Shown here in pieces: positions 1-6,392 of a stretch of 11,691 nt of DNA. The stretch comes from Candidatus Rifleibacteriota bacterium. GTDB lineage: Bacteria; Riflebacteria; Ozemobacteria; Ozemobacterales; Ozemobacteraceae. The notes below the pieces were generated by a model. That model saw only the letters and a list, made by a program, of their open reading frames with translations, ran no database searches and was not told the origin of the DNA. Each line of letters starts with the position of its first letter. Positions within the stretch are counted from its first letter, which is position 1. Made by a program: the position numbers and the translations under genes. The stretch is taken from contig JAKQKW010000294.1 of NCBI GenBank assembly GCA_029560455.1, positions 1 to 11,691 of the forward strand, given 5' to 3'.

Positions 1-1
1 C

Positions 2-382
2 TTCGAAGCCGACCTTTCTGATAAGGATGTCAGTCTCTGGAACCTTTCGGGCAGCAATTGTGTTCTCATGATTCAGCTCTACCCGGCTGAAATGGACCAC
101 AAAATAATGGCACAGATGCTGCAGCCACGTTTTGGCGAAAAGAATTCGACCGTTTCAGATTGCACTCTGTCTCTCAAAGGTAATGAAACAAAGGGGTCAA
201 AGCTGACCACAACCATCGGCGACAGTTCGATAACCCAGGAAATATATTCTTTCAGGGTGCAGGGCGGTTCTTTGCTGCTGATCCTGCAGGATACCCTGAA
301 CCTGGATGGCAAATCTTCTGAAGAAGGCCGCAAATTCAGGCAACTGCTGATCGAAACTCTTAGTTTTTCAGCTTCAGGCTGA
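2..382 (+). CDS. C-terminal part of an unrecognised protein (5'-truncated by window edge)
   Basis: The reading frame is open from base 2 to a TGA at 380-382 and gives the last 126 residues of a protein whose start lies before the window. An internal ATG at 68 is possible, but the in-frame residues before it look equally coding, so a truncated longer gene is the better reading. The segment mixes polar beta-like stretches with no obvious membrane span or catalytic motif. It ends in a helical part (EEGRKFRQLLIETL) followed by a short Ser-rich tail. I do not recognise the family. It reads in the same direction as the next gene, 112 bases downstream. Confidence 0.6.
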   Translation, partial: FEADLSDKDVSLWNLSGSNCVLMIQLYPAEMDHKIMAQMLQPRFGEKNSTVSDCTLSLKGNETKGSKLTTTIGDSSITQEIYSFRVQGGSLLLILQDTLNLDGKSSEEGRKFRQLLIETLSFSASG

Positions 383-440
383 CGGCGGGGCACTGTTCAA
401 TACACCAGATACACTTTTTTACAAATCCAAAATTGAATAG

Positions 441-474
441 GCCCGGTGCAGCAGATTGTTTATCAGACCCGGGC
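441..474 (+). repeat. Imperfect inverted repeat in the leader of the EAL gene
   Basis: GCCCGGT at 441-447 can pair with ACCCGGGC at 467-474, giving seven base pairs with one unpaired C on the 3' arm and a 19-base loop. It ends 9 bases before the GGAG ribosome binding site at 484-487. No T-tract follows, so it is not an intrinsic terminator for the upstream gene. It may be a leader structure or chance. No convincing promoter was seen in 383-494. Confidence 0.3.
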
Positions 475-494
475 GCCACCCACGGAGCATCTGA

Positions 495-2183
495 ATGGAA
501 ACATTGAACGAAATACAGGCCCTGACAAAAAAACTCAGCATACTATACGTCGAAGACAGTGAATTTGTGCGCATTCCGACTATGCATCTGCTGACTCAGC
601 TTTTCAAAGAAATTCATGTCGCCAATGACGGTCATGAGGGTCTTGAATTCTATAAAAACAGCCATAAGCAGATCGATCTGGTGTTAACTGACATTCAGAC
701 GCCGCACATGACAGGTCTGCAGATGGCCAGAGAGATCAAGCAGCTCAATGACCAGCAGCATATTCTTATCTTTTCTGGTTACAGCAGCCCGGAAAACTAT
801 GCCGAGGCCATTGAAATTGGCGTAGAAGGCTTTATTTTGAAACCAATGGAACGGGAAAAGTTTCTCAAGGCTATTGCCAAAGCAGCCCGCGCCATAAATA
901 ACCAGAAGTTTCAGGAAAACTATCAGCTTGAGATTGAAAAACTCCTTTCAGAGAGAACAATCGAGCTCGACAAGCTTCTTGGAACCGATGAAATTACCGG
1001 TCTGCCAAATAAAACCCGCCTGTATTTTGAACTGGAAAAAGGCGACAGCTGTTCTCTGGTGCTGGTTAACATCGATAATTTCGACCACATCAATTCTACT
1101 TACGGTTTTGAGATCGGCGACAAGGTACTCTACGGAGTTGCCAGGTATCTCGAAAAGCTTGTTCCAGAGAGAAGCACCCTTTACCGGCTTCCGTCTGATG
1201 AAATGGCTTTTCTGGTTCCTGGCAGCGACCAGCAGAAGGTCGAAGAATTTGCCAGCCAGATTCTCAGGGGCATCAGCCACCATCGGGTTGCGGTCGACGA
1301 CATCGAAATGCACATCACCTGCACGATTGGCATCGCGCTTGGTGGTGGCCGTCAGATGCTTACCGACGCACACATTGCCATGAAAGAAATTCGCGAAATC
1401 GGCAAAAACCGCTATTGCGTCTTTGATCCAAGCCGGTCGACGCTGCAGAGCCTTCAGAAGAACAATATCGAATGGTTCCGCAAGATCAGAAAGGCGCTCG
1501 AAAGCGAACTGGTTGTGCCGTTCTTTCAGCCAATCGTCAACAATCAGACTGGCCGTATCGAAAAATACGAGTGTCTGGCGCGCATAATCGAGAATGACAG
1601 GATCATCACACCAAATTTCTTTATCGACCCTGCACGGCTTGTCGGTATGCTTCCCGATATCACCCGCATGATGATCTCCCGCAGTTTCGCCAGTTTTACC
1701 GGTCGCAGCGACGAATTTTCGGTCAACATCACCGAATATGATCTTAAAGACGGCTATCTGATCGACTTTATAAGAGCACAGCTGGAAAAACACCAGATTG
1801 CTCCAGGCAGAGTCGTGCTGGAAATTCTTGAAAACATCAGCGCGCAGGGCAGCGAAGATGCCTTAAAACAGCTGACTACTCTCAAGGAAATGGGTTTGAA
1901 GCTCGCTCTTGACGATTTCGGCAGTGAAAAGTCGAACTTTCATCGTCTGCAGGAGCTCAATGTTGACTTCATCAAAATCGACGGTGCCTTTATCAAGAAT
2001 CTTGCCCGCAACGACAACTGCTACAAGATTACCAAAACGATCAAAAGCATGGCTGAAAGCCTCGAAGCCAAGGTGATTGCCGAATTCGTCTGCGATGAAG
2101 AGGTTTTTAACAAGGTAAAAGAGCTCGGCATCGAATTTTCGCAGGGCTATTATTTTGGCGCACCCAGAGAAAAAATTGAATGA
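495..2183 (+). CDS. Response regulator with degenerate GGDEF and EAL domains (predicted c-di-GMP phosphodiesterase)
   Basis: This 562-residue soluble protein has three domains. A receiver domain (about 13-130) shows the acidic pair E20/D21, phosphoacceptor D66 in LVLTDIQTP, S94 and K116 in FILKPM. A helical linker (about 136-163) leads to a GGDEF domain (about 164-312) that starts with a typical DEITGLPN segment, but its signature is PSDEM (233-237) instead of GGDEF, so cyclase activity is unlikely. The EAL domain (about 335-560) carries ECLAR at 359-363 in place of EALxR, and keeps the residues expected for catalysis: Q345, E359, N411, E443, D473/D474, K494, E530 in VIAEF and Q550 in QGYYF. 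In this family that pattern predicts hydrolysis of c-di-GMP, controlled by phosphorylation and perhaps GTP binding to the GGDEF-like domain. GGAG at 484-487 supports the ATG at 495. No partner histidine kinase is in the window. The stop overlaps the next start. Confidence 0.93.
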   Translation: METLNEIQALTKKLSILYVEDSEFVRIPTMHLLTQLFKEIHVANDGHEGLEFYKNSHKQIDLVLTDIQTPHMTGLQMAREIKQLNDQQHILIFSGYSSPENYAEAIEIGVEGFILKPMEREKFLKAIAKAARAINNQKFQENYQLEIEKLLSERTIELDKLLGTDEITGLPNKTRLYFELEKGDSCSLVLVNIDNFDHINSTYGFEIGDKVLYGVARYLEKLVPERSTLYRLPSDEMAFLVPGSDQQKVEEFASQILRGISHHRVAVDDIEMHITCTIGIALGGGRQMLTDAHIAMKEIREIGKNRYCVFDPSRSTLQSLQKNNIEWFRKIRKALESELVVPFFQPIVNNQTGRIEKYECLARIIENDRIITPNFFIDPARLVGMLPDITRMMISRSFASFTGRSDEFSVNITEYDLKDGYLIDFIRAQLEKHQIAPGRVVLEILENISAQGSEDALKQLTTLKEMGLKLALDDFGSEKSNFHRLQELNVDFIKIDGAFIKNLARNDNCYKITKTIKSMAESLEAKVIAEFVCDEEVFNKVKELGIEFSQGYYFGAPREKIE

Positions 2184-3238
2184 CCGGCAAGGGTGAAAGC
2201 ATAGCTGGCTGCCTGCTCGGCACCGCTGTCGGTGACGCTATCGGGCTGCCATACGAAGGACTTTCACCAGAGCGGGCGAAAAAAATGCTTGGCCCGGCCA
2301 ACCGCCACCGCTTCCTTTTTGGCCGCGGCATGGTCTCAGACGATACTCAGCATACCTGCATGGTCGCTCAGGCATTGCTCTCTGCCGGCACTGACCCGGC
2401 CAGATTCAGTCGTGCTTTTGCCTGGCGCCTGCGCATGTGGCTGCTTGGCGTTCCGGCTGGTGCCGGGTTTGCCACGCTCAGGGCGATTTTAAAGCTCTGG
2501 CTGGGTTTTTCACCACAGAACAGCGGCGTTTTCTCGGCCGGTAACGGCCCCGCAATGCGTGCTGCCATTTTTGGCGCCGCGTTTGACGACCTTGAGGTAG
2601 TAAGAAACCTTGTCACTGCCTCGACGGTTATTACCCATACCGACCCGAAAGCTTTGCACGGGGCTCTGGCAATAGCTCTGGCCGCTTTTATGTCCCGCCA
2701 GGCAAAGACCGTCGCCCCCGGTGAATATCTCAGTCAACTGCAGAGCTATCTTGGCGATGATGCAAAAGAGCTTGTTTCTCTGGTTGCCGGTGTCTGCGAT
2801 TCTATTGCCGCCAATGAGACAACCGAGGCTTTTGCCAGCCGATCAGGTCTTGGAAAAGGCGTTTCTGGCTACATTCTGCATACCGTGCCGGTGGTTCTGC
2901 ATGCCTGGCTGCGTCATCAGAGAGAATTTGCCCCCGCCATCAGCGAAATTATTGCCTGCGGCGGCGATGCTGACACTACCGCTGCCATTCTTGGCGGTAT
3001 AATCGGCAGTGCGGTCGGGCCAACCGGCATTCCTGAAGCATGGCTCGACAGCATTCTCGAATGGCCGGCCAACATCACCTGGATGCGGGAAACCGGTTCA
3101 TCTCTTGCCGATTCACTTGCCGGCAAAAAAGATATGCCGGTTCCTGAAATCTGGTTTATTACAACCCTGCCAAGAAACCTGCTGATGCTGATAATCGTTT
3201 TGCTGCACGGCTTCAGGCGCCTTCTACCACCATATTGA
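2180..3238 (+). CDS. ADP-ribosylglycohydrolase (ARH/DraG) family protein
   Basis: This 352-residue protein has the hallmarks of the all-helical ADP-ribosylglycohydrolase fold. They are an N-terminal GCLLGTAVGDAIGLPYEG segment (10-27), the metal-ligand motif SDDT (53-56), GNGPAMRAA (121-129), THTDPKALHGA (152-162) and a second metal motif, DADTT, at 263-267 within a Gly-rich stretch. Family members remove ADP-ribose from modified proteins or small molecules in a Mg2+-dependent reaction; the substrate here cannot be told, and some relatives act on other ligands. Its ATG lies inside the last codons of the EAL gene (ATGA overlap), which suggests translational coupling and one transcript. No dinitrogenase or matching ADP-ribosyltransferase is visible, so I avoid the name DraG. 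The C-terminus (about 324-346) is unusually hydrophobic (RNLLMLIIVLLHGF), ends in basic residues and may contact the membrane. No terminator follows; a promoter overlaps its stop codon. Confidence 0.9.
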   Translation: MTGKGESIAGCLLGTAVGDAIGLPYEGLSPERAKKMLGPANRHRFLFGRGMVSDDTQHTCMVAQALLSAGTDPARFSRAFAWRLRMWLLGVPAGAGFATLRAILKLWLGFSPQNSGVFSAGNGPAMRAAIFGAAFDDLEVVRNLVTASTVITHTDPKALHGALAIALAAFMSRQAKTVAPGEYLSQLQSYLGDDAKELVSLVAGVCDSIAANETTEAFASRSGLGKGVSGYILHTVPVVLHAWLRHQREFAPAISEIIACGGDADTTAAILGGIIGSAVGPTGIPEAWLDSILEWPANITWMRETGSSLADSLAGKKDMPVPEIWFITTLPRNLLMLIIVLLHGFRRLLPPY

Positions 3239-3263
3239 CGTCCTTTTCACGCAGGCGTAGAAT
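3235..3263 (+). promoter_or_regulatory. Sigma-70-like promoter for the repeat-containing exported protein
   Basis: TTGACG (3235-3240) and TAGAAT (3258-3263) are separated by exactly 17 bases, each matching five of six consensus positions. The -35 element overlaps the TGA stop (3236-3238) of the upstream gene. Predicted transcription would start near 3270, about 29 bases before the ATG. This is by sequence match only. Confidence 0.6.
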
Positions 3264-3285
3264 TCTCTCGACCCCATTGAAATTT

Positions 3286-3291
3286 AAGGAG
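3286..3291 (+). promoter_or_regulatory. Ribosome binding site AAGGAG that fixes the start at 3299
   Basis: AAGGAG lies 7 bases before the ATG at 3299, an ideal spacing. It is only one base from the in-frame TTG at 3293, which would otherwise give a longer frame. The ATG is therefore chosen. Confidence 0.8.
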
Positions 3292-3298
3292 ATTGAAA

Positions 3299-4306
3299 AT
3301 GCGCAAGGCTCTTTTTGGTCTTATCGTTGTCGGTCTTTTAACTCTGCCAGCATCTGAGGTTCTCGCCCAGAAGGGCAAATGGGGAAAGGGGCAGGGGGCT
3401 GCCAGAGAAGGCCGCAATCTCGAAAAAATGCAGCAGATGAAGCAGCAGCGCCAGCAGAAAATGCAGGAAATGAAAGAAAAGCGCCAGAGCAAGCAGGGCG
3501 GGCAAGGCCAGAGTGAAGAAAAAAGGCAGGCGCGTGAAGCAAAAATGGCTGAATTTAAGGCCAGGCGCGAGGCTATGCAGGAAAAATGGGCAGCCCTGAG
3601 CAAAGGCAACGGCGGCTTTCAGGCCCTGAAAGAAAGAATCGAAGCCCTGCAGCAGGCGAAAAAGTCAGGCGATGCCAACCTTTACAAAGAAAGAAAAACT
3701 GAACTGCAGAAACAATGGCAGGCTATGACTCCCGAAGAACGGCAGCAGCTCGGCCAGCAGATTCCCGAACTCAATGAACGCATGAAAAGACTTGCCGAAG
3801 GCGACGGAACCGCAGAGTTCTCAGGCACCCGCAAAGGGCCGAAGGGCGGTCAGCAGAACTTTGAGGGCAAAATGCACCGCCAGGGCAATACTGTAAAATA
3901 TGAAGGAACAACAACCGGCGCTGGCGGCAATTCTGTCGGCACGACCGGCCAGACGGTCATAGAAGGCAATCAGGCCAGTTTCGAAAGAAAGCACAAGGGC
4001 CCGAAAGGTAAAGAAGCCTCTGTTACCGGCACTCATACACGTGATGGTAATGTTGTTAACACCGAAAAGACTATTACAGGCCCGCAGGGCAACGAGACCA
4101 GCCTGACTTCTACCACCACCAAAGATGGCAACACTCTTACTACCGTTGTAACCGGCGAAGGCGGCAAGACCGCAACTCATCAGGTAACCGGTTCGACTGA
4201 TGGCGAAGGTTTTCACACAACCAGTACCACTACCGGCCCGGGCGGCGAGACCTTCGAAAGCTCCGGCGACTGGATGTTCGACTTTATCGAAGAATCAGAC
4301 TACTGA
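3299..4306 (+). CDS. Exported protein with Lys/Gln/Met-rich helical half and 27-residue repeats
   Basis: No family was recognised with confidence. The 335-residue product starts with a Sec signal peptide (MRKALFGLIVVGLLTLPASEVLA, likely cut after A23). Residues about 25-165 are extremely rich in K, Q, R, E and M (for example EKMQQMKQQRQQKMQEMKEK) and should be helical or coiled coil. WQAMTPEERQQL (140-151) faintly resembles the W-x-x-[LM]-[TS]-P-E-E-R pattern of small periplasmic DUF3106-like proteins; this is a weak comparison. Residues about 178-320 are Gly/Thr/Asn-rich repeats with a turn motif G-P-x-G and a second turn D-G-N, predicted beta structure. The tail (SSGDWMFDFIEESDY) is acidic. 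The protein probably sits in the periplasm or at the cell surface. The gene appears monocistronic, with its own promoter (3235-3263) and terminator (4326-4359). Confidence 0.85.
   Translation: MRKALFGLIVVGLLTLPASEVLAQKGKWGKGQGAAREGRNLEKMQQMKQQRQQKMQEMKEKRQSKQGGQGQSEEKRQAREAKMAEFKARREAMQEKWAALSKGNGGFQALKERIEALQQAKKSGDANLYKERKTELQKQWQAMTPEERQQLGQQIPELNERMKRLAEGDGTAEFSGTRKGPKGGQQNFEGKMHRQGNTVKYEGTTTGAGGNSVGTTGQTVIEGNQASFERKHKGPKGKEASVTGTHTRDGNVVNTEKTITGPQGNETSLTSTTTKDGNTLTTVVTGEGGKTATHQVTGSTDGEGFHTTSTTTGPGGETFESSGDWMFDFIEESDY
3830..4258 (+). repeat. Tandem 27-residue (81-base) protein repeats
   Basis: Within the exported protein, Gly residues that open the G-[PAE]-x-G turn fall at residues 180, 207, 234, 261, 286 and 313, giving spacings of 27, 27, 27, 25 and 27. 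Each full unit also has a second turn about 16 residues later (QGN, EGN, DGN, DGN, DGE) and Thr-rich flanks. The DNA copies have diverged, so the periodicity is clear at protein level rather than as exact DNA repeats. The last unit is cut short before the acidic tail. Confidence 0.8.
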
Positions 4307-4325
4307 TCTGCAGCATCTGAAAAGA

Positions 4326-4359
4326 AGCGGCCTGAGCGAGCCTCACGGCCGCTTTTTTC
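4326..4359 (+). terminator. Intrinsic terminator after the repeat-containing protein gene
   Basis: AAGCGGCC (4326-4333) pairs with GGCCGCTT (4348-4355). An inner TGAG/CTCA stem (4334-4337 with 4343-4346) extends it, with one unpaired C at 4347 and a five-base loop. The 3' arm runs into six Ts (4354-4359). It begins 20 bases after the stop at 4306. Confidence 0.88.
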
Positions 4360-4441
4360 TTGTCATTGTGCATACCAAAGTTCGGGTCTGATTTGAGACA
4401 AGGCAGATTTTGTGTGGTGTTATGCGGTGCTCGCCACGGGT

Positions 4442-4470
4442 TTGAAAAACGGCCAGGATTGTGTGATAAT
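4442..4470 (+). promoter_or_regulatory. Sigma-70-like promoter for the adenylate cyclase gene
   Basis: TTGAAA (4442-4447) and GATAAT (4465-4470) are 17 bases apart and match five of six consensus positions each. Predicted transcription starts near 4477, about 31 bases before the ATG. The position between the upstream terminator and the cyclase start supports it. Confidence 0.62.
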
Positions 4471-4507
4471 TGGCAGTGTTCAATTTCGGCTGATTCAGGA
4501 TTAAAGA

Positions 4508-6229
4508 ATGTCAGAAACTTCCGGTGCCAGGGGTAAGCTGATTTTTCAGGTAATCGTGCCTGTGGTTGTCATTACCCTTCTCTCGGCGGGGCTGCAGATG
4601 GCAGTAACCTTTTTTTTGCTGCGCTTTTTAAAAAGCGAGATTAAGTCTGGTATTCACAGCGAATTTGAACAGACCTGCGTTGACTTTGGCAATGGCCTGC
4701 GTGAACAGGGCGTGCTTGTTTTAAAACATAATACCGAAGCCATTCTCAGCCAGCAGTTGCAGTATCTCGAAACCCAGAAACACAGATTCAGCAATGCCTC
4801 AGAGCTTGCCGCCTTCTGTATCGGCGACGCTGCCTTTCAAAAGCTGGCATTGCGCAGCTTTGAGCGTTACGGCTATACCAATGCCTCGGTAAAGATAGAT
4901 GGCAAACTGATCTGTGTCGCGCACGCCAAAAAAGAAATCGTCGGCCGCAATCTTTTTGAAGTGGTTGCATCGCTTTCTGCTGATGCCCGTCAGAAGCAGA
5001 ATGTCGACGAGTTTGTCAAAAACTGGAGCATGCAGACTTCTGGTGTGATTGAATTTGAACAGACAGATGCCTTTTTGCCGTCACATATTCCGGCCTCGGT
5101 TGGTCGCCGCAAAATCGCTTTTCAGGTCTGGAGCGATATTGCCGGCATACCCTTTGTTGCCGAAACCACGACCTACCTTGCCGAGTTTCTTGAGCCGGTC
5201 GACCGCGTCATGAGTCAGCACAACCGGGCAATCGACAACATTGAAGGCAAGATTGTGAGTGGTCTCACCTTCTGGACAACCGGATCTCTTATTCTGGTGC
5301 TGTTTTCACTGGTGGCAATCGTGCTTACTTCTGTCTGGCTGAACCGCCGCAAGGTTCAGAAGCCTCTGGAGGTCATCTCAGATGGGCTGGCCCGTTTCGG
5401 CGCCGGTGATTTTTCTGCCCGCATAAATTGCCAGGTTAATAACGAACTTGGTCTGGTTGCTGAAGTTTCGAACAAAATGGCCGATCATCTCGCTGAGTCT
5501 CTCGCATCACTTGAAGAGGCCAGAAAAGACCTTGAGGCGAGAGTTGCCGCAAGAACCGCCGACCTGGAAAAAGCTAACCGGGCCCTCGAATCTGAGCGGC
5601 AGACTGCCGAACGCCTGCTGCGCAACACATTGCCGGAACCCGTTGCCAGAAGGCTCAGGGCTGGAGAAGAAACGCTGGTTGATGACTTTGCGCTGGCAAC
5701 CGTTCTCTTTACGGATTTTAAGGGGTTCACCCAGCTGACAGAAACCGTGACCCCTTCAAGGCTGGTCAGCTCATTGAATGAGGTTTTCGCGAAGTTCGAT
5801 GAATTCGCTGCCGAACTCGGTATCGAAAAAATCAAGACAATTGGCGATGCCTACATGGCAGTTGGCGGTGTACCGGTTCGCGATGACCGACACCCCGAAA
5901 AAGTCGTAGAACTGGGCCTGCGTATGCGTGATTACATTGCACAAAGACTCGAAAATAAAGACTTGCTGCCGTTTCAGATTCGTATCGGTATTCACTCAGG
6001 CCCGGTGCTCGCTGGCGTGATTGGCCGCAGCAAGATGACTTACGACCTCTGGGGCGATACGGTTAACATTGCCAGCCGCTGTGAATCTGCGTCTGAACCA
6101 ATGCGCGTCAATATTTCCGAAGCTACTTACAAACTGGTTAAAGACCTGTTTAAATGCGAATATCGCGGTCTGGTGGCGGCGAAGGGCAAGGGTGAAATGC
6201 CGATGTATTTTGTCGAGCGTTCAGTCTGA
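4508..6229 (+). CDS. Membrane-bound class III adenylate cyclase with extracytoplasmic sensor and HAMP domain
   Basis: This 573-residue protein has a transmembrane helix at about 11-40, an extracytoplasmic sensor region (about 41-252, possibly Cache-like), a second transmembrane helix at about 253-278, a HAMP domain (about 279-333) and a long coiled coil (about 334-372). A cyclase homology domain follows from about 390 to 565. Catalytic residues seen are metal ligands D403 (FTDFKGFT) and D447 (KTIGDAYM), base-selecting K443 and D513 (YDLWGD), and transition-state N520 and R524 (VNIASR). The Lys/Asp pair is the arrangement known for ATP-specific enzymes, so cAMP is the predicted product. Class III enzymes work as dimers, which the coiled coil would promote. 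The ligand sensed outside is unknown. AGGA at 4497-4500, seven bases upstream, supports the ATG. The gene has its own promoter. No cAMP receptor protein is encoded in the window. Confidence 0.94.
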   Translation: MSETSGARGKLIFQVIVPVVVITLLSAGLQMAVTFFLLRFLKSEIKSGIHSEFEQTCVDFGNGLREQGVLVLKHNTEAILSQQLQYLETQKHRFSNASELAAFCIGDAAFQKLALRSFERYGYTNASVKIDGKLICVAHAKKEIVGRNLFEVVASLSADARQKQNVDEFVKNWSMQTSGVIEFEQTDAFLPSHIPASVGRRKIAFQVWSDIAGIPFVAETTTYLAEFLEPVDRVMSQHNRAIDNIEGKIVSGLTFWTTGSLILVLFSLVAIVLTSVWLNRRKVQKPLEVISDGLARFGAGDFSARINCQVNNELGLVAEVSNKMADHLAESLASLEEARKDLEARVAARTADLEKANRALESERQTAERLLRNTLPEPVARRLRAGEETLVDDFALATVLFTDFKGFTQLTETVTPSRLVSSLNEVFAKFDEFAAELGIEKIKTIGDAYMAVGGVPVRDDRHPEKVVELGLRMRDYIAQRLENKDLLPFQIRIGIHSGPVLAGVIGRSKMTYDLWGDTVNIASRCESASEPMRVNISEATYKLVKDLFKCEYRGLVAAKGKGEMPMYFVERSV

Positions 6230-6271
6230 CCCAAAAAGCTTTTTTGAATCGTTGTCTTAGAAAAAAACTAG

Positions 6272-6300
6272 TTGACAACTTCACATATACAAAATAAACT
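6272..6300 (+). promoter_or_regulatory. Sigma-70-like promoter for the porin, binding protein and chemoreceptor operon
   Basis: A perfect TTGACA (6272-6277) is followed after 17 bases by TAAACT (6295-6300), which matches four of six positions. Surroundings are A/T-rich. The -35 sits inside the odd palindrome AGTTGACAACT (6270-6280), a possible operator. Transcription would start near 6307, leaving a leader of about 86 bases that contains the GGTAC motifs. Confidence 0.55.
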
Positions 6301-6302
6301 TC

Positions 6303-6351
6303 GGTACCGGTACGCAGTAAAAAAATAGAAAAACAGGGGTACTCGCGTACC
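6303..6351 (+). repeat. GGTAC-motif cluster with alternative inverted repeats in the porin leader
   Basis: The motif occurs as GGTACC (6303-6308), GGTAC (6309-6313), GGTAC (6338-6342) and, inverted, GTACC (6347-6351). CGGTACCG (6302-6309) is a perfect palindrome. GGTAC/GTACC at 6338-6351 forms a 5-bp stem with a four-base loop. Alternatively GGTACGC (6309-6315) pairs perfectly with GCGTACC (6345-6351). The site begins at or just before the predicted transcription start, so it may act as a DNA operator or as a leader RNA structure. No known riboswitch was recognised. Confidence 0.5.
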
Positions 6352-6392
6352 AAACGTCCTAGTTCTACCTCATATCAGGGATTGGAGTTGTT

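Noticed and set aside
433..466. Promoter with TTGAAT at 433-438 for the EAL gene
   Set aside because: No acceptable -10 hexamer lies 16-18 bases downstream.
948..1793. 281-codon open frame on the - strand
   Set aside because: It is antisense to the GGDEF/EAL coding region, with no domain signature or ribosome binding site evident. It looks like a by-product of codon usage.
3293..3298. TTG at 3293 as the start of the repeat-containing protein
   Set aside because: It is only one base after AAGGAG, whereas ATG at 3299 has ideal spacing.
3821..4216. 131-codon open frame on the - strand opposite the repeat region
   Set aside because: The low-complexity Gly/Thr codons of the repeats create long antisense frames. 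No independent coding signs were seen.
4461..4480. Possible CRP-like (TGTGA-N6-TCACA) site near the cyclase promoter
   Set aside because: TGTGA is present at 4462-4466, but no matching inverted half-site follows at the required distance.
6233..6245. AAAAAGCTTTTTT as an intrinsic terminator after the cyclase gene
   Set aside because: It is a palindrome with no room for a loop and almost no GC pairs, so a stable hairpin is unlikely. It may still pause polymerase.
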